From the NCBI GenBank assembly GCA_045119215.1, contig JBGVDD010000068.1, forward strand, positions 1-26,360: a stretch of 26,360 bases of DNA. Direction: 5' to 3'. Made by a program: the position numbers and the translations under genes. The DNA comes from RUG11237 sp045119215 (lineage in GTDB: Bacteria; Bacillota; Clostridia; Lachnospirales; Lachnospiraceae). The notes below the pieces were generated by a model. The model was not told the origin of the DNA. It searched no databases and worked only from the letters and a program-made list of their open reading frames with translations. Shown here piece after piece: positions 6,735 to 15,390 of the stretch; positions within the stretch are counted from its first letter, which is position 1; each line of letters opens with the position of its first letter.

Positions 6735-8024
6735 ATGAGTTTACAGGTAGAAAAGCTTGAAAAGAACATGGCAAAGTTGACAATTGAAGTTCCAGCAGAG
6801 GAATTTGAAAAGGCAATTGAAACTGCATACCAGAAAAATAAAGGAAAAATCAATGTTCAGGGATTCCGCAAGGGAAAAGCTCCTCGTAAAATGATTGAAA
6901 AGATGTATGGAGCGTCTATCTTCTACGAAGAAGCAGCAAATTCAATTATTCCAACAGCTTATGAAAAAGCATTAGGAGAATGTGAAGATTTAGAAATCGT
7001 TTCACAGCCAGAAATCGATGTTACACAGATTGAATCTGGAAAGAACTTTATTTTCACAGCAGAAGTGGCTTTGAAACCAGAAGTAACTTTAGGTGATTAT
7101 AAGGGAATTGAAGTAGAAAAAGCTGACATTACTGTAACAGATGAAGAAGTAGATGCAGAAATCAACAAAGAAAGAGAAAACAGTGCAAGAGTAATTACTG
7201 TAGAAGATAGAGCAGTAGCAGATGGAGATATTGCAACTATCGATTTCGAAGGATTTATCGATGGTGAAGCTTTTGAAGGCGGAAAGGGAGAAAACTACGA
7301 ATTAACAATCGGTTCTCATTCTTTCATTGATACTTTTGAAGAACAGTTAATTGGAAAGAATGCTGGAGATGAAGTAGAGGTAAATGTTACTTTCCCAGAA
7401 GAATATCATGCTCCAGATTTAGCAGGAAAGCCAGCAGTATTTAAGGTAAAAATCAATGGAATCCAGGCAAAGGAATTACCTGAGTTAGATGACGATTTTG
7501 CACAGGATGTGTCAGAATTTGATACTATGGCTGAGTACAAGGAAGATGTTAAGAAAAAATTAGAAGAAAAGAAGAAAACAGAAGCTGACAATGCAAAGGA
7601 AGAAGCAGTAGTAGCTAAGATTGTAGAAAATGCAACTATGGAAATTCCAGATGCTATGTTAGATACACAGGTTCGTCAGATGGTAAATGATTTTGCTCAA
7701 AGATTACAGATGCAGGGATTATCATTTGAACAGTATATGCAGTTTACAGGTGCTACACCAGAACAGTTATTAGAGCAGATGAGACCACAGGCAAAAGAAA
7801 GAATTGAAAGCCGTTTGGTATTAGAGGCTGTCGTAAAGGCTGAAAATATTGAAGCAACAGAAGAAGAATTTAAAGAAGAAATGGAAAAAATGGCTAAGAT
7901 GTATCAGATGGAAGCTGATAAGCTTATTGAGTCTATTGGAGAAAATGAAAAGAAAAACATCATGGCAGATCTTGCTGTGACAAAAGCAGCTAAGTTTGTT
8001 GTGGACGCAGCAGTTGAAAAATAA
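6735..8024 (+). CDS. tig: Trigger factor, ribosome-associated chaperone and prolyl isomerase
   Basis: The protein has 429 residues, the usual length. It binds the ribosome exit tunnel and folds nascent chains. The ribosome-docking loop GFRKGKAP is at residues 43-50, where G43-F44-R45-K46 matches the well-known signature position. The FKBP-type isomerase domain follows at about 160-245 (DGDIATIDFEGFIDGEAFEGG), then the long helical C-terminal arms. AAGGAGG precedes the ATG. It heads the tig-clpP-clpX-lon set of protein quality control genes. Codon use is strongly AT-rich and even, as in a highly expressed gene. The 584-base gap upstream holds the DnaA boxes and promoter. Confidence 0.97.
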   Translation: MSLQVEKLEKNMAKLTIEVPAEEFEKAIETAYQKNKGKINVQGFRKGKAPRKMIEKMYGASIFYEEAANSIIPTAYEKALGECEDLEIVSQPEIDVTQIESGKNFIFTAEVALKPEVTLGDYKGIEVEKADITVTDEEVDAEINKERENSARVITVEDRAVADGDIATIDFEGFIDGEAFEGGKGENYELTIGSHSFIDTFEEQLIGKNAGDEVEVNVTFPEEYHAPDLAGKPAVFKVKINGIQAKELPELDDDFAQDVSEFDTMAEYKEDVKKKLEEKKKTEADNAKEEAVVAKIVENATMEIPDAMLDTQVRQMVNDFAQRLQMQGLSFEQYMQFTGATPEQLLEQMRPQAKERIESRLVLEAVVKAENIEATEEEFKEEMEKMAKMYQMEADKLIESIGENEKKNIMADLAVTKAAKFVVDAAVEK

Positions 8025-8076
8025 AAAATAGAATTCATTTGAATTTGTATTTTAGGAAAGGGTAGGAGGAATTGCA

Positions 8077-8661
8077 ATGAGTTTAGTACCTTACGTCATT
8101 GAACAGACCAGCAGGGGTGAAAGATCCTACGATATCTATTCAAGACTTTTGAAAGACAGAATCATCTTTTTGGGTGAGGAAGTAAATGAGACAACAGCCA
8201 GTCTTATTGTGGCACAGTTACTTTTTTTAGAGTCGGAAGATCCAAATAAGGATATTTATATGTATATTAACAGTCCGGGCGGATCGGTTACTGCTGGAAA
8301 GGCAATCTATGATACCATGCATTATATTAAATGTGATGTATCTACTATTTGTATTGGTATGGCTGCAAGCATGGGAGCGTTCCTGTTAGCTGGTGGTGCT
8401 AAGGGAAAACGTATGGCATTACCAAATGCTGAAATCATGATTCACCAGCCACTTGGTGGAGCTCAGGGACAGGCTACAGAAATTGAAATTGCAGCAAAGC
8501 ACATTCTTCGCACAAAAGAAACCCTGAACAGAATGTTGGCTGAAAATACAGGACAGCCATATGATGTGATTGCGGCAGATACAGAGAGAGATAACTGGAA
8601 AACAGCACAGGAAGCATTGGAATATGGATTGATTGATGCAATTGTAACAAAGCGTCAGTAA
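8077..8661 (+). CDS. clpP: ATP-dependent Clp protease proteolytic subunit
   Basis: Serine peptidase S14 of 194 residues. It forms the tetradecameric chamber that degrades proteins unfolded by ClpX or other Clp ATPases. The catalytic triad is in place: Ser98 in GMAASMGA, His123 in MIHQPLGG and Asp172 in TERDNW. The oxyanion-region motif NSPGGSVTAG is at residues 65-74. GGAGG is placed correctly before the ATG. It lies 52 bases after tig, and clpX follows after a hairpin, so the protease and its unfoldase are coupled. No CtsR-type repeat is apparent in the short gap before it. Confidence 0.98.
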   Translation: MSLVPYVIEQTSRGERSYDIYSRLLKDRIIFLGEEVNETTASLIVAQLLFLESEDPNKDIYMYINSPGGSVTAGKAIYDTMHYIKCDVSTICIGMAASMGAFLLAGGAKGKRMALPNAEIMIHQPLGGAQGQATEIEIAAKHILRTKETLNRMLAENTGQPYDVIAADTERDNWKTAQEALEYGLIDAIVTKRQ

Positions 8662-8704
8662 AAGATGGTATGTTATCCTTGTGATTTTGTTTCAATATGA
8701 ATAA

Positions 8705-8730
8705 AAGGCTGCCTCATTAGAGGTAGCCTT
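8705..8730 (+). terminator. Hairpin between clpP and clpX
   Basis: AAGGCTGCCTC pairs with GAGGTAGCCTT (one G-U pair) over an ATTA loop. The following GTTGTG is a weak U tract, so it may act as a partial terminator that sets the clpP:clpX ratio or as an mRNA stabiliser. Confidence 0.6.
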
Positions 8731-8772
8731 GTTGTGCAATTATGTAAAGTTAAAAAGTGTAAGGAGAAGTTT

Positions 8773-10065
8773 ATGGCAGGGAAAAAACAAGAAGAACGTA
8801 TTCGTTGTTCGTTTTGTGGAAAACCACAAGAACAGGTACGTAAGCTGATTGCAGGTCCAAATGGTATATATATTTGCGAAAGCTGCGTAGATGTATGTGC
8901 AGAAATCATTGAAGAAGAATTAGAGGAAGAGTTTGATAATGAATTGGAAATCAATCTCTTAAAACCAATGGAAATATCTGCGTTGTTGGATGATTATGTC
9001 ATTGGACAAGATGAGGCTAAGAAGGTATTGTCTGTTGCTGTATACAATCATTATAAGAGAATTCTTTCACAGAAAAATCTGGATGTAGAACTGCAGAAAA
9101 GTAATATATTAATGTTGGGACCAACAGGTTCGGGAAAGACTTTCCTGGCTCAGACATTAGCACGTATTTTAAATGTACCTTTTGCTATTGCAGATGCAAC
9201 AGCTCTCACAGAAGCAGGATATGTAGGCGAAGATGTTGAAAACATTTTATTAAAACTGATTCAGGCTGCGGACTATGACATTGAGCGTGCAGAGAAGGGA
9301 ATTATATATATTGATGAAATTGATAAAATCACCAAAAAAGGTGAGAATGTCTCCATTACCAGAGATGTTTCCGGTGAGGGTGTTCAGCAGGCTTTATTAA
9401 AAATTCTAGAGGGGACTGTAGCATCTGTTCCGCCACAAGGAGGAAGAAAACATCCCCATCAGGAATTAATTCAAATTGACACTACTAATATTTTGTTTAT
9501 CTGTGGCGGTGCCTTTGACGGATTGGACAAGATTATTGAACAGAGAATGGACAGAAAGTCTATTGGATTCCTGGCAGAGATTGCAGACAAAAAAGAAGAA
9601 GATCAAGGAGTATTGTTCCAGAATGTTCTTCCACAGGATTTGACTAAGTTTGGCCTGATTCCTGAATTTATTGGTCGTTTGCCAGTAATGGTTGCCTTAG
9701 ATAAACTGGATGAGCAGGCAATGGTACGTATCCTAACAGAACCAAAGAATGCTCTGATAAAGCAATACGAAAAGATGTTTGAATTGGATAATGTAAAATT
9801 ATCTGTGGATCCGGAAGCTCTAGAAGTGATTGCAAAAAAAGCATTAGAAAGAAAAACTGGTGCCAGAGGATTGAGATCAATTTTGGAGCATATTATGATG
9901 GACTTAATGTACACAGTGCCTAGTGATGAAAGTATTGTAGGATGTGTGGTAACTAAGGAAGCTGCAATGGAAACTGCTCCACCTATGATTGTACGTTCAG
10001 ACATAGAGGAAGAGAAAGCAACCAAAGCTTTGAGAAGTAAGAAGAAAGCAGATGCTACAGCGTAA
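8773..10065 (+). CDS. clpX: ATP-dependent Clp protease ATP-binding subunit ClpX
   Basis: AAA+ unfoldase of 430 residues that feeds substrates to ClpP. The N-terminal zinc finger uses Cys12, Cys15, Cys35 and Cys38. Walker A GPTGSGKT is at residues 116-123, Walker B IIYIDEID at about 176-183, and RMDRKSIGF near residue 263 carries the IGF loop that docks on ClpP. The sensor-2 region has TGARGLRSI. I start at 8773 because AAGGAG lies just upstream; an in-frame ATG at 8734 is in the hairpin-proximal leader and adds 13 residues unlike the family. It is followed 34 bases later by lon. Confidence 0.97.
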   Translation: MAGKKQEERIRCSFCGKPQEQVRKLIAGPNGIYICESCVDVCAEIIEEELEEEFDNELEINLLKPMEISALLDDYVIGQDEAKKVLSVAVYNHYKRILSQKNLDVELQKSNILMLGPTGSGKTFLAQTLARILNVPFAIADATALTEAGYVGEDVENILLKLIQAADYDIERAEKGIIYIDEIDKITKKGENVSITRDVSGEGVQQALLKILEGTVASVPPQGGRKHPHQELIQIDTTNILFICGGAFDGLDKIIEQRMDRKSIGFLAEIADKKEEDQGVLFQNVLPQDLTKFGLIPEFIGRLPVMVALDKLDEQAMVRILTEPKNALIKQYEKMFELDNVKLSVDPEALEVIAKKALERKTGARGLRSILEHIMMDLMYTVPSDESIVGCVVTKEAAMETAPPMIVRSDIEEEKATKALRSKKKADATA

Positions 10066-10099
10066 TCATTCTGTGAAGAGATTAAAGTGGGTGAGATAA

Positions 10100-12412
10100 A
10101 TGGAACAAGAGACAATGGTATTGCCGGTGGTGGCATTGCGTGGGATTACGGTTCTGCCGGATATGATTGTTCATTTTGATGTTACCAGAGAAAAATCGGT
10201 ACAGGCAATCGAATATGCAATGAACAACAATCAAAAAGTTTTTCTTGTGGCACAGAGAGACAGTCAGATGGATGACCCTGAAGTAAAGGATTTGTATGTC
10301 GTGGGAGTTATTGCTGAGATTAAGCAGGTGTTAAAACTTCCTTCCAAGGTGCTGCGTGTGATGGCAGAAGGTGTGGAACGTGCAAAACTTCTTGAACTTG
10401 ATACGAAACAGGAATATTTGACAGGACAGCTGGTAGAATATCCGGAGAGTAAGGAATCTTACACATCACAGGAAGAAGAGGCCATGCTTAGGACGCTAAA
10501 GGAACTGTTTGAACAATATGGAACACTGCATCCCAAAATAAAAAAAGATTCCGTTCAGAGACTAACAGATACTTCGGATATATACCAGCTATCCCATCAG
10601 ATTATGGTTAATCTGCCGGTAGACTACAAAGAGAAACAGCGTTTGTTGGAAACAGTTGATTTTGAACAACGCTATGAAGTGCTTTGTAATATTCTGGCAA
10701 ATGAAATTGAAATCTTTCATATCCGACAGGAATTGCAAGGAAAGATTCAGGAAAAGGTGGACAAAAACCAGAAAGAATATCTGCTTAGAGAGCAGATGCG
10801 AGTTATCCGAGAGGAATTGGGTGAAGATACCATCAGTGAGGCACAACACTTAGAGCAACAGGTAGAAAAACTAAAAGCAGATTCACTGGTAAAAGAAAAA
10901 TTAAAGAAAGAAATTGAACGTTTTCGAAATACCGCGTCCAATAATTCAGAAAATGCAGTGATTCGAGGTTATATTGAAACTTTATTAGAGCTTCCCTGGA
11001 ATAAAACCTCAAAAGATAGTAAGGATTTAGAGAGAGCAGAGAAAATTCTAGAGGAAGAACACTATGGAATGGAAAAAGTTAAGGAACGAATTCTGGAGTT
11101 CCTTGCAGTGCGTAGTCTGACAAAAAAAGGTGAAAGTCCTATTATCTGTCTTGTGGGTCCGCCGGGAACAGGAAAGACTTCTATTGCCCGCTCGGTTGCC
11201 AAGGCATTAAATAAAGAATATGTCAGGATATCCTTAGGTGGGGTTCGGGATGAAGCAGAGATTCGAGGACACAGAAGAACCTATATTGGGGCTATGCCTG
11301 GACGTATTGCCAATGGATTGCGTAGTGCCGGGGTGAAAAACCCGTTGATGTTACTAGATGAAATTGACAAGATGAGTTCTGATTATAAGGGAGATACCTC
11401 TGCAGCTTTATTAGAAGTTTTAGATAGCGAACAGAATGTGAAATTCAGAGATCATTATGTGGAAATTCCTTTGGATTTGTCAGAAGTATTATTTATTGCA
11501 ACAGCCAATTCTTTGCAAACCATATCTAAACCACTGCTTGACAGAATGGAGATTATAGAGGTAAATAGTTACACTGAGAACGAAAAATTCCATATAGCAA
11601 AAAATCATTTACTTCCTAAGCAGATGAAAAAGAATGGTCTGGATAAGCGTAAGATCACCGTAAGTGATAAAGCTTTGGCCCGGATTATTTCAGGGTATAC
11701 CAAAGAAGCAGGAGTTCGTGGATTGGAGCGAAAACTGTCCGAGGTATGTAGAAAGGTAGCCAAGGAATACCTGGATAATGACAAAAAGCAGGTAAGGGTA
11801 TCGGCGTCTAATTTAGAAAAGTATTTAGGAAAGATACAATACGAAATCAATAAGGCAAATGAGCAGGACGAAGTGGGTATTGTCCGTGGATTGGCCTGGA
11901 CCAGTGTGGGCGGAGATACGCTTCAAATAGAAGTGAATACCATGCCTGGAAAAGGCGAATTTAAGCTCACAGGCCAGCTTGGTGATGTCATGAAAGAATC
12001 AGCAGAGACCGGAATTAGTTATATCCGCTCGGTGGCTGGTGCTTACGGGATTTCGCCGGAATATTTTAAGGAAAATGATTTGCATATTCATATCCCAGAG
12101 GGAGCAGTGCCAAAAGATGGCCCTAGTGCAGGGATTACCATGGCAACGGCTATGATTTCTGCCATTACAGGAAGAAAAGTATATGCTCATGTGGCAATGA
12201 CCGGGGAGATTACTCTAAGAGGGCGTGTGCTTCCTATTGGCGGATTAAAAGAAAAACTTTTAGCTGCAAAACAGGCGGGGATTACTAAGGTACTGGTACC
12301 GAAAAAGAATGAAAAGGATGTGGAAGAAATTTCTACAGAGATTACAAGGAACCTTGAAATTATTTTTGTGGAACATATGAACCAGGTATTAGAACATGCA
12401 TTGGTAGATTGA
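10100..12412 (+). CDS. lon: ATP-dependent protease Lon (LonA type)
   Basis: The protein has 770 residues and degrades misfolded and regulatory proteins in the cytoplasm. It has an N-terminal LON substrate-binding domain (about 1-200), a coiled-coil linker, and an AAA+ domain with Walker A GPPGTGKT at residues 353-360 and MLLDEIDKM. The C-terminal peptidase has catalytic Ser676 in PKDGPSAG and Lys719 in GGLKEKLLAAK, the expected 43 residues apart. It is full length. A gene set of clpX, lon and engB in this order is common in Firmicutes. A strong terminator follows the stop codon. Confidence 0.98.
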   Translation: MEQETMVLPVVALRGITVLPDMIVHFDVTREKSVQAIEYAMNNNQKVFLVAQRDSQMDDPEVKDLYVVGVIAEIKQVLKLPSKVLRVMAEGVERAKLLELDTKQEYLTGQLVEYPESKESYTSQEEEAMLRTLKELFEQYGTLHPKIKKDSVQRLTDTSDIYQLSHQIMVNLPVDYKEKQRLLETVDFEQRYEVLCNILANEIEIFHIRQELQGKIQEKVDKNQKEYLLREQMRVIREELGEDTISEAQHLEQQVEKLKADSLVKEKLKKEIERFRNTASNNSENAVIRGYIETLLELPWNKTSKDSKDLERAEKILEEEHYGMEKVKERILEFLAVRSLTKKGESPIICLVGPPGTGKTSIARSVAKALNKEYVRISLGGVRDEAEIRGHRRTYIGAMPGRIANGLRSAGVKNPLMLLDEIDKMSSDYKGDTSAALLEVLDSEQNVKFRDHYVEIPLDLSEVLFIATANSLQTISKPLLDRMEIIEVNSYTENEKFHIAKNHLLPKQMKKNGLDKRKITVSDKALARIISGYTKEAGVRGLERKLSEVCRKVAKEYLDNDKKQVRVSASNLEKYLGKIQYEINKANEQDEVGIVRGLAWTSVGGDTLQIEVNTMPGKGEFKLTGQLGDVMKESAETGISYIRSVAGAYGISPEYFKENDLHIHIPEGAVPKDGPSAGITMATAMISAITGRKVYAHVAMTGEITLRGRVLPIGGLKEKLLAAKQAGITKVLVPKKNEKDVEEISTEITRNLEIIFVEHMNQVLEHALVD

Positions 12413-12413
12413 T

Positions 12414-12447
12414 AAAGTGAAAGTCCCTGGACTTTCACTTTTCTTAT
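12414..12447 (+). terminator. Rho-independent terminator after lon
   Basis: AAAGTGAAAGTCC pairs perfectly with GGACTTTCACTTT around a minimal CT loop (in practice a 4-base loop), followed by TTTTCTT-type U tract. It begins two bases after the lon stop codon. Confidence 0.85.
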
Positions 12448-12518
12448 AACAGTTTAGGTGAGTCGGAGCGGAGGACGAAACGGCCTACGTTATGATAAAC
12501 ACTAGAAAAGGAGAAAAG

Positions 12519-13121
12519 ATGATAATACGAAGCGTAAATTTAGAGACAGTATGTGGAATTACAAGCAAAATTCCAGAGAACTTATTGCCGGAAATTGCAT
12601 TCGCCGGAAAATCAAATGTGGGAAAGTCTTCCTTGATAAACGGGTTGATGAATCGGAAATCTTTAGCAAGAACTTCCTCACAGCCGGGAAAGACTCAGAC
12701 CATAAATTTCTACAACATTAATGAGCAGTTGTATTTTGTGGACTTACCAGGTTATGGATATGCCAAAGTTTCAGAAAGTATTAAGCAAAAATGGGGAAAG
12801 ATGATAGAGAACTATCTTCACAAGTCGAAACAGCTTAAGGCAGTGTTTCTGCTTATTGATATTCGTCATGAACCTTCTGCAAATGACAGGAACATGTATG
12901 AATGGATGACTTATCATGGCTATGAACCGATTATTATTGCAACTAAATTAGATAAAATCAATCGAAGTCAGAGACAAAAACACATAAAGATGATTCGACA
13001 AAGTCTATCCATGCCAGGGGAGGGTAAAATCTTTCCATTTTCTGCTGTTACAAAAGAGGGTAGGGATGAAATATGGGAATATATCGAGGGACTATTGATT
13101 GACCCAATCCAGGAGGAATAG
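12519..13121 (+). CDS. engB: Ribosome biogenesis GTP-binding protein EngB/YsxC
   Basis: TRAFAC-class GTPase of 200 residues required for 50S subunit assembly. G1 is GKSNVGKS at residues 30-37, the G2 region has PGKTQTINF, G3 is VDLPGYGYAK and G4 is TKLDK. I start at ATG 12519, five bases after AAGGAG; an upstream ATG at 12492 lacks a ribosome site and adds nine residues. It follows lon after a terminator, so it probably has its own promoter in the 12448-12518 gap, which I could not identify. The next gene begins within two bases of its stop. Confidence 0.95.
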   Translation: MIIRSVNLETVCGITSKIPENLLPEIAFAGKSNVGKSSLINGLMNRKSLARTSSQPGKTQTINFYNINEQLYFVDLPGYGYAKVSESIKQKWGKMIENYLHKSKQLKAVFLLIDIRHEPSANDRNMYEWMTYHGYEPIIIATKLDKINRSQRQKHIKMIRQSLSMPGEGKIFPFSAVTKEGRDEIWEYIEGLLIDPIQEE

Positions 13122-13122
13122 T

Positions 13123-14244
13123 ATGAAAACAGGGGAAAAATATCTTAAGATTATTACAAATTTGTTTGTTTTTTTGGCAATTGTTCTTGCTATAGTGTTT
13201 GTGGTTCCGAGGGTGTTTAAGTTTTTTATGCCCTTTGTCATTGGATGGATTTTAGCCATGTTGGCAAATCCTATTGTAAAGTTTATGGAAAGTCACCTGA
13301 AAATAGTAAGAAAACATAGTACTGTGATGGTGATTATTGGGGCCTTGACCATTGTGATTTTGATTATTTACATTGCAGGTGTAAATGTTGTGCGGCAGGT
13401 GGGGAATCTTGTAGCCGATATTCCTCAGATTATAGAAAGTGTTCAGGGAGACTGGAATGATATTCAGAAGAATATGTCTGTAGTATATAATAAATTGCCG
13501 GATAACATCCAGGACAGTATGGCAAACGGTTATGAGAATCTTGTGGATTCTTTTAGCGGAATGGTGGGAAAATTAGGTGTGCCTACGGTGAATGCAGTAG
13601 GCAGTTTTGCCCAAAATATTCCAAGTGCTTTAATCAGTACCATTATGACAATTCTTTCCTCTTATTTTTTTATTGCAGATAAAGAGCGGGTGGATGGAAT
13701 CTTAAAGAAATATACACCCAAATCTATCAAGAAATATATTCTTATGATATGGAAGGAATTCAAACGGATTGTAGGAGGATATTTTGCAGCACAGATTAAA
13801 ATTATGGGAATTGTTATGGTGCTTTTGTTCCTGGGATTTTTAATTTTAAAGGTAAAATATGCTATTTTACTGGCTGTTTTGATTGCATTTTTGGATATGC
13901 TGCCGTTTTTTGGAACAGGCACTGCTTTGGGACCGTGGGCAGTTTTTAAGCTTTTATCAGGGGATTATACCTTGGCCATTGGGCTTGTAGTAATCTATGG
14001 GATTACCCAGTTGGTGAGACAGTTGATACAGCCTAAAATTGTGGGAGATACTATAGGGTTGGATCCATTGGCAACGTTATTTTTTATGTATATAGGGTAT
14101 AAACTGATGGGGGTATTGGGAATGATAATAGCAATTCCTACAGGAATGATTCTCATAAGTTTGTACAAATTTGGTGCTTTTGACAATTTGATACGCTGTA
14201 TTAAGGAAGTTGCGCATGATATCAATGAATACCGAAAATGGTAG
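13123..14244 (+). CDS. AI-2E family membrane transporter-like protein
   Basis: Integral membrane protein of 373 residues in the AI-2E/YtvI-like exporter family (PF01594). There are several hydrophobic segments: about residues 10-45, 65-90, then 170-190, and a cluster from about 225 to 350 with FLDMLPFFGTG, ITQLVRQLIQPKIVGDTIGLDPL and MGVLGMIIAIPTG. These last motifs are the family signature. Substrates of most members are unknown; the AI-2 name comes from one founding member and should not be taken as function. I start at 13123, six bases after AGGAGG. It starts two bases after the engB stop and is followed 22 bases later by the dehydrogenase, so all three may share a transcript. Confidence 0.88.
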   Translation: MKTGEKYLKIITNLFVFLAIVLAIVFVVPRVFKFFMPFVIGWILAMLANPIVKFMESHLKIVRKHSTVMVIIGALTIVILIIYIAGVNVVRQVGNLVADIPQIIESVQGDWNDIQKNMSVVYNKLPDNIQDSMANGYENLVDSFSGMVGKLGVPTVNAVGSFAQNIPSALISTIMTILSSYFFIADKERVDGILKKYTPKSIKKYILMIWKEFKRIVGGYFAAQIKIMGIVMVLLFLGFLILKVKYAILLAVLIAFLDMLPFFGTGTALGPWAVFKLLSGDYTLAIGLVVIYGITQLVRQLIQPKIVGDTIGLDPLATLFFMYIGYKLMGVLGMIIAIPTGMILISLYKFGAFDNLIRCIKEVAHDINEYRKW

Positions 14245-14266
14245 GAGTGAAAGATGGGTGATAGAT

Positions 14267-15241
14267 ATGATGAAAAAAATGTTTGTATATAATTACAGAG
14301 AATTTGATGAAGCAGAGTTTTTTGAAAGTGCCTCGAAAAAATATGGGATAGAGATTGGTTATACGAAATCGGCACCATCGTTAGACAACGTAGAGCTGGC
14401 AAAAGGCTATGAAGCTGTGAATGTGATTACTACAAAAATAGACAGACCTTTGTTGGAAAAGTTTAAGGCTTTGGGAGTAAAGTTTATTACTACTAGAACC
14501 ATAGGTTACGATCATATTGACATAAAGGCTGCAAAGGAATTGGGGATTGGTGTGAGCAATATTAGTTACACACCAGATACGGTAGCGGAGTATACCATAA
14601 TGATGATGTTAATGGCAAAGAGAAAGATGAAGCGCATCATGGAGCGCGCCCATATCCAGGACTTTACCTTGCCGGGAATCCTTGGAAGTGAGATACATGA
14701 CTCTGTTGTGGGTATCATCGGAACTGGAAGAATTGGAGAAACCGTTATCCGGGATTTAAGTGGTTTTGGATGTAAAGTACTTTGTTATGATTTGTATGAG
14801 AAGGAAAGTGTAAAAGGATACGCCACTTATACAGATTTAGATACAGTGCTTGGAATGTCAGATATTATCAGTCTTCATATGCCTGCCAATGAAAGCAATT
14901 ATCATATAATAGATGAGAAAGCCATAGAAAAGATGAAACCAGGTGTGCTGTTAGTTAATACAGCCAGAGGAGCACTGATAGATTCAGAGGCACTGATTCG
15001 GGGAATTGAATGTGGAAAAATAGGTGGGGCAGCATTGGATGTTGTGGAAAAAGAGCTAGGGCTTTACTATAATGATTTGAGGTACCAGCCTTTGGATAAT
15101 CGGGAGTTGGCTATACTAAAATCCTTCCCCAATGTTTTATTTACTCCCCATATGGCTTTTTACACCGAAGAAGCAATTCGGGATATGGTGTATCATTCTT
15201 TGGAAAGTTATTTGGCATTTCTAGAACAAAAAGAATCATAA
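14267..15241 (+). CDS. D-lactate dehydrogenase family (D-isomer specific 2-hydroxyacid dehydrogenase)
   Basis: Cytoplasmic NAD-dependent reductase of 324 residues, which would reduce pyruvate to D-lactate or a related 2-ketoacid. The Rossmann loop GTGRIG is at residues 152-157. Catalytic residues are Arg234 in NTARGALID, Glu261 in ALDVVEKE and His295 in TPHMAFYT. The H-x-A-F-Y-T pattern favours the D-lactate dehydrogenase/VanH branch over formate or phosphoglycerate dehydrogenases. The start is one of two adjacent ATGs (14267, 14270) behind GGGTGA; longer in-frame ORF extension overlaps the previous gene. No VanA/X partners are nearby, so a fermentation role is more likely than glycopeptide resistance. 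Confidence 0.88.
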   Translation: MMKKMFVYNYREFDEAEFFESASKKYGIEIGYTKSAPSLDNVELAKGYEAVNVITTKIDRPLLEKFKALGVKFITTRTIGYDHIDIKAAKELGIGVSNISYTPDTVAEYTIMMMLMAKRKMKRIMERAHIQDFTLPGILGSEIHDSVVGIIGTGRIGETVIRDLSGFGCKVLCYDLYEKESVKGYATYTDLDTVLGMSDIISLHMPANESNYHIIDEKAIEKMKPGVLLVNTARGALIDSEALIRGIECGKIGGAALDVVEKELGLYYNDLRYQPLDNRELAILKSFPNVLFTPHMAFYTEEAIRDMVYHSLESYLAFLEQKES

Positions 15242-15323
15242 AGAAAATAACAAAAAAATCAGGAAAAAGAAGGCTTTTTTATGTATAATTGACAAAAGAA
15301 AGCTTTCTTTTTTTTATTGTATA

Positions 15324-15332
15324 TGTTATAAT
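15324..15332 (+). promoter_or_regulatory. Extended -10 promoter for the EAL gene
   Basis: TGT precedes TATAAT, 59 bases before the start at 15391. The -35 region is only a T-rich stretch. A perfect TTGACA lies upstream at 15289 but is 32 bases from this -10, too far to pair with it. The AAAAGAAAGCTTTCTTTT palindrome at 15294-15311 lies between them and could be a weak terminator for the dehydrogenase gene. Confidence 0.45.
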
Positions 15333-15390
15333 GGGGGATATAGGTAGGCTTTTGAGTAGCAAAACAAAGGAAAACAAGGGAGAGGGTAAT

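Noticed and set aside
9603..10136. 177-codon ORF on the - strand opposite clpX
   Set aside because: It is a shadow of a certain gene, with no ribosome site or recognisable domain.
12446..12493. Another copy of the GTAAC element after the lon terminator
   Set aside because: TAACAGTTTAG is shared with copy C and weak arms exist (ATAAC..TAGG / CCTA..GTTAT), but the ends are not a matching pair and there are no flanking direct repeats.
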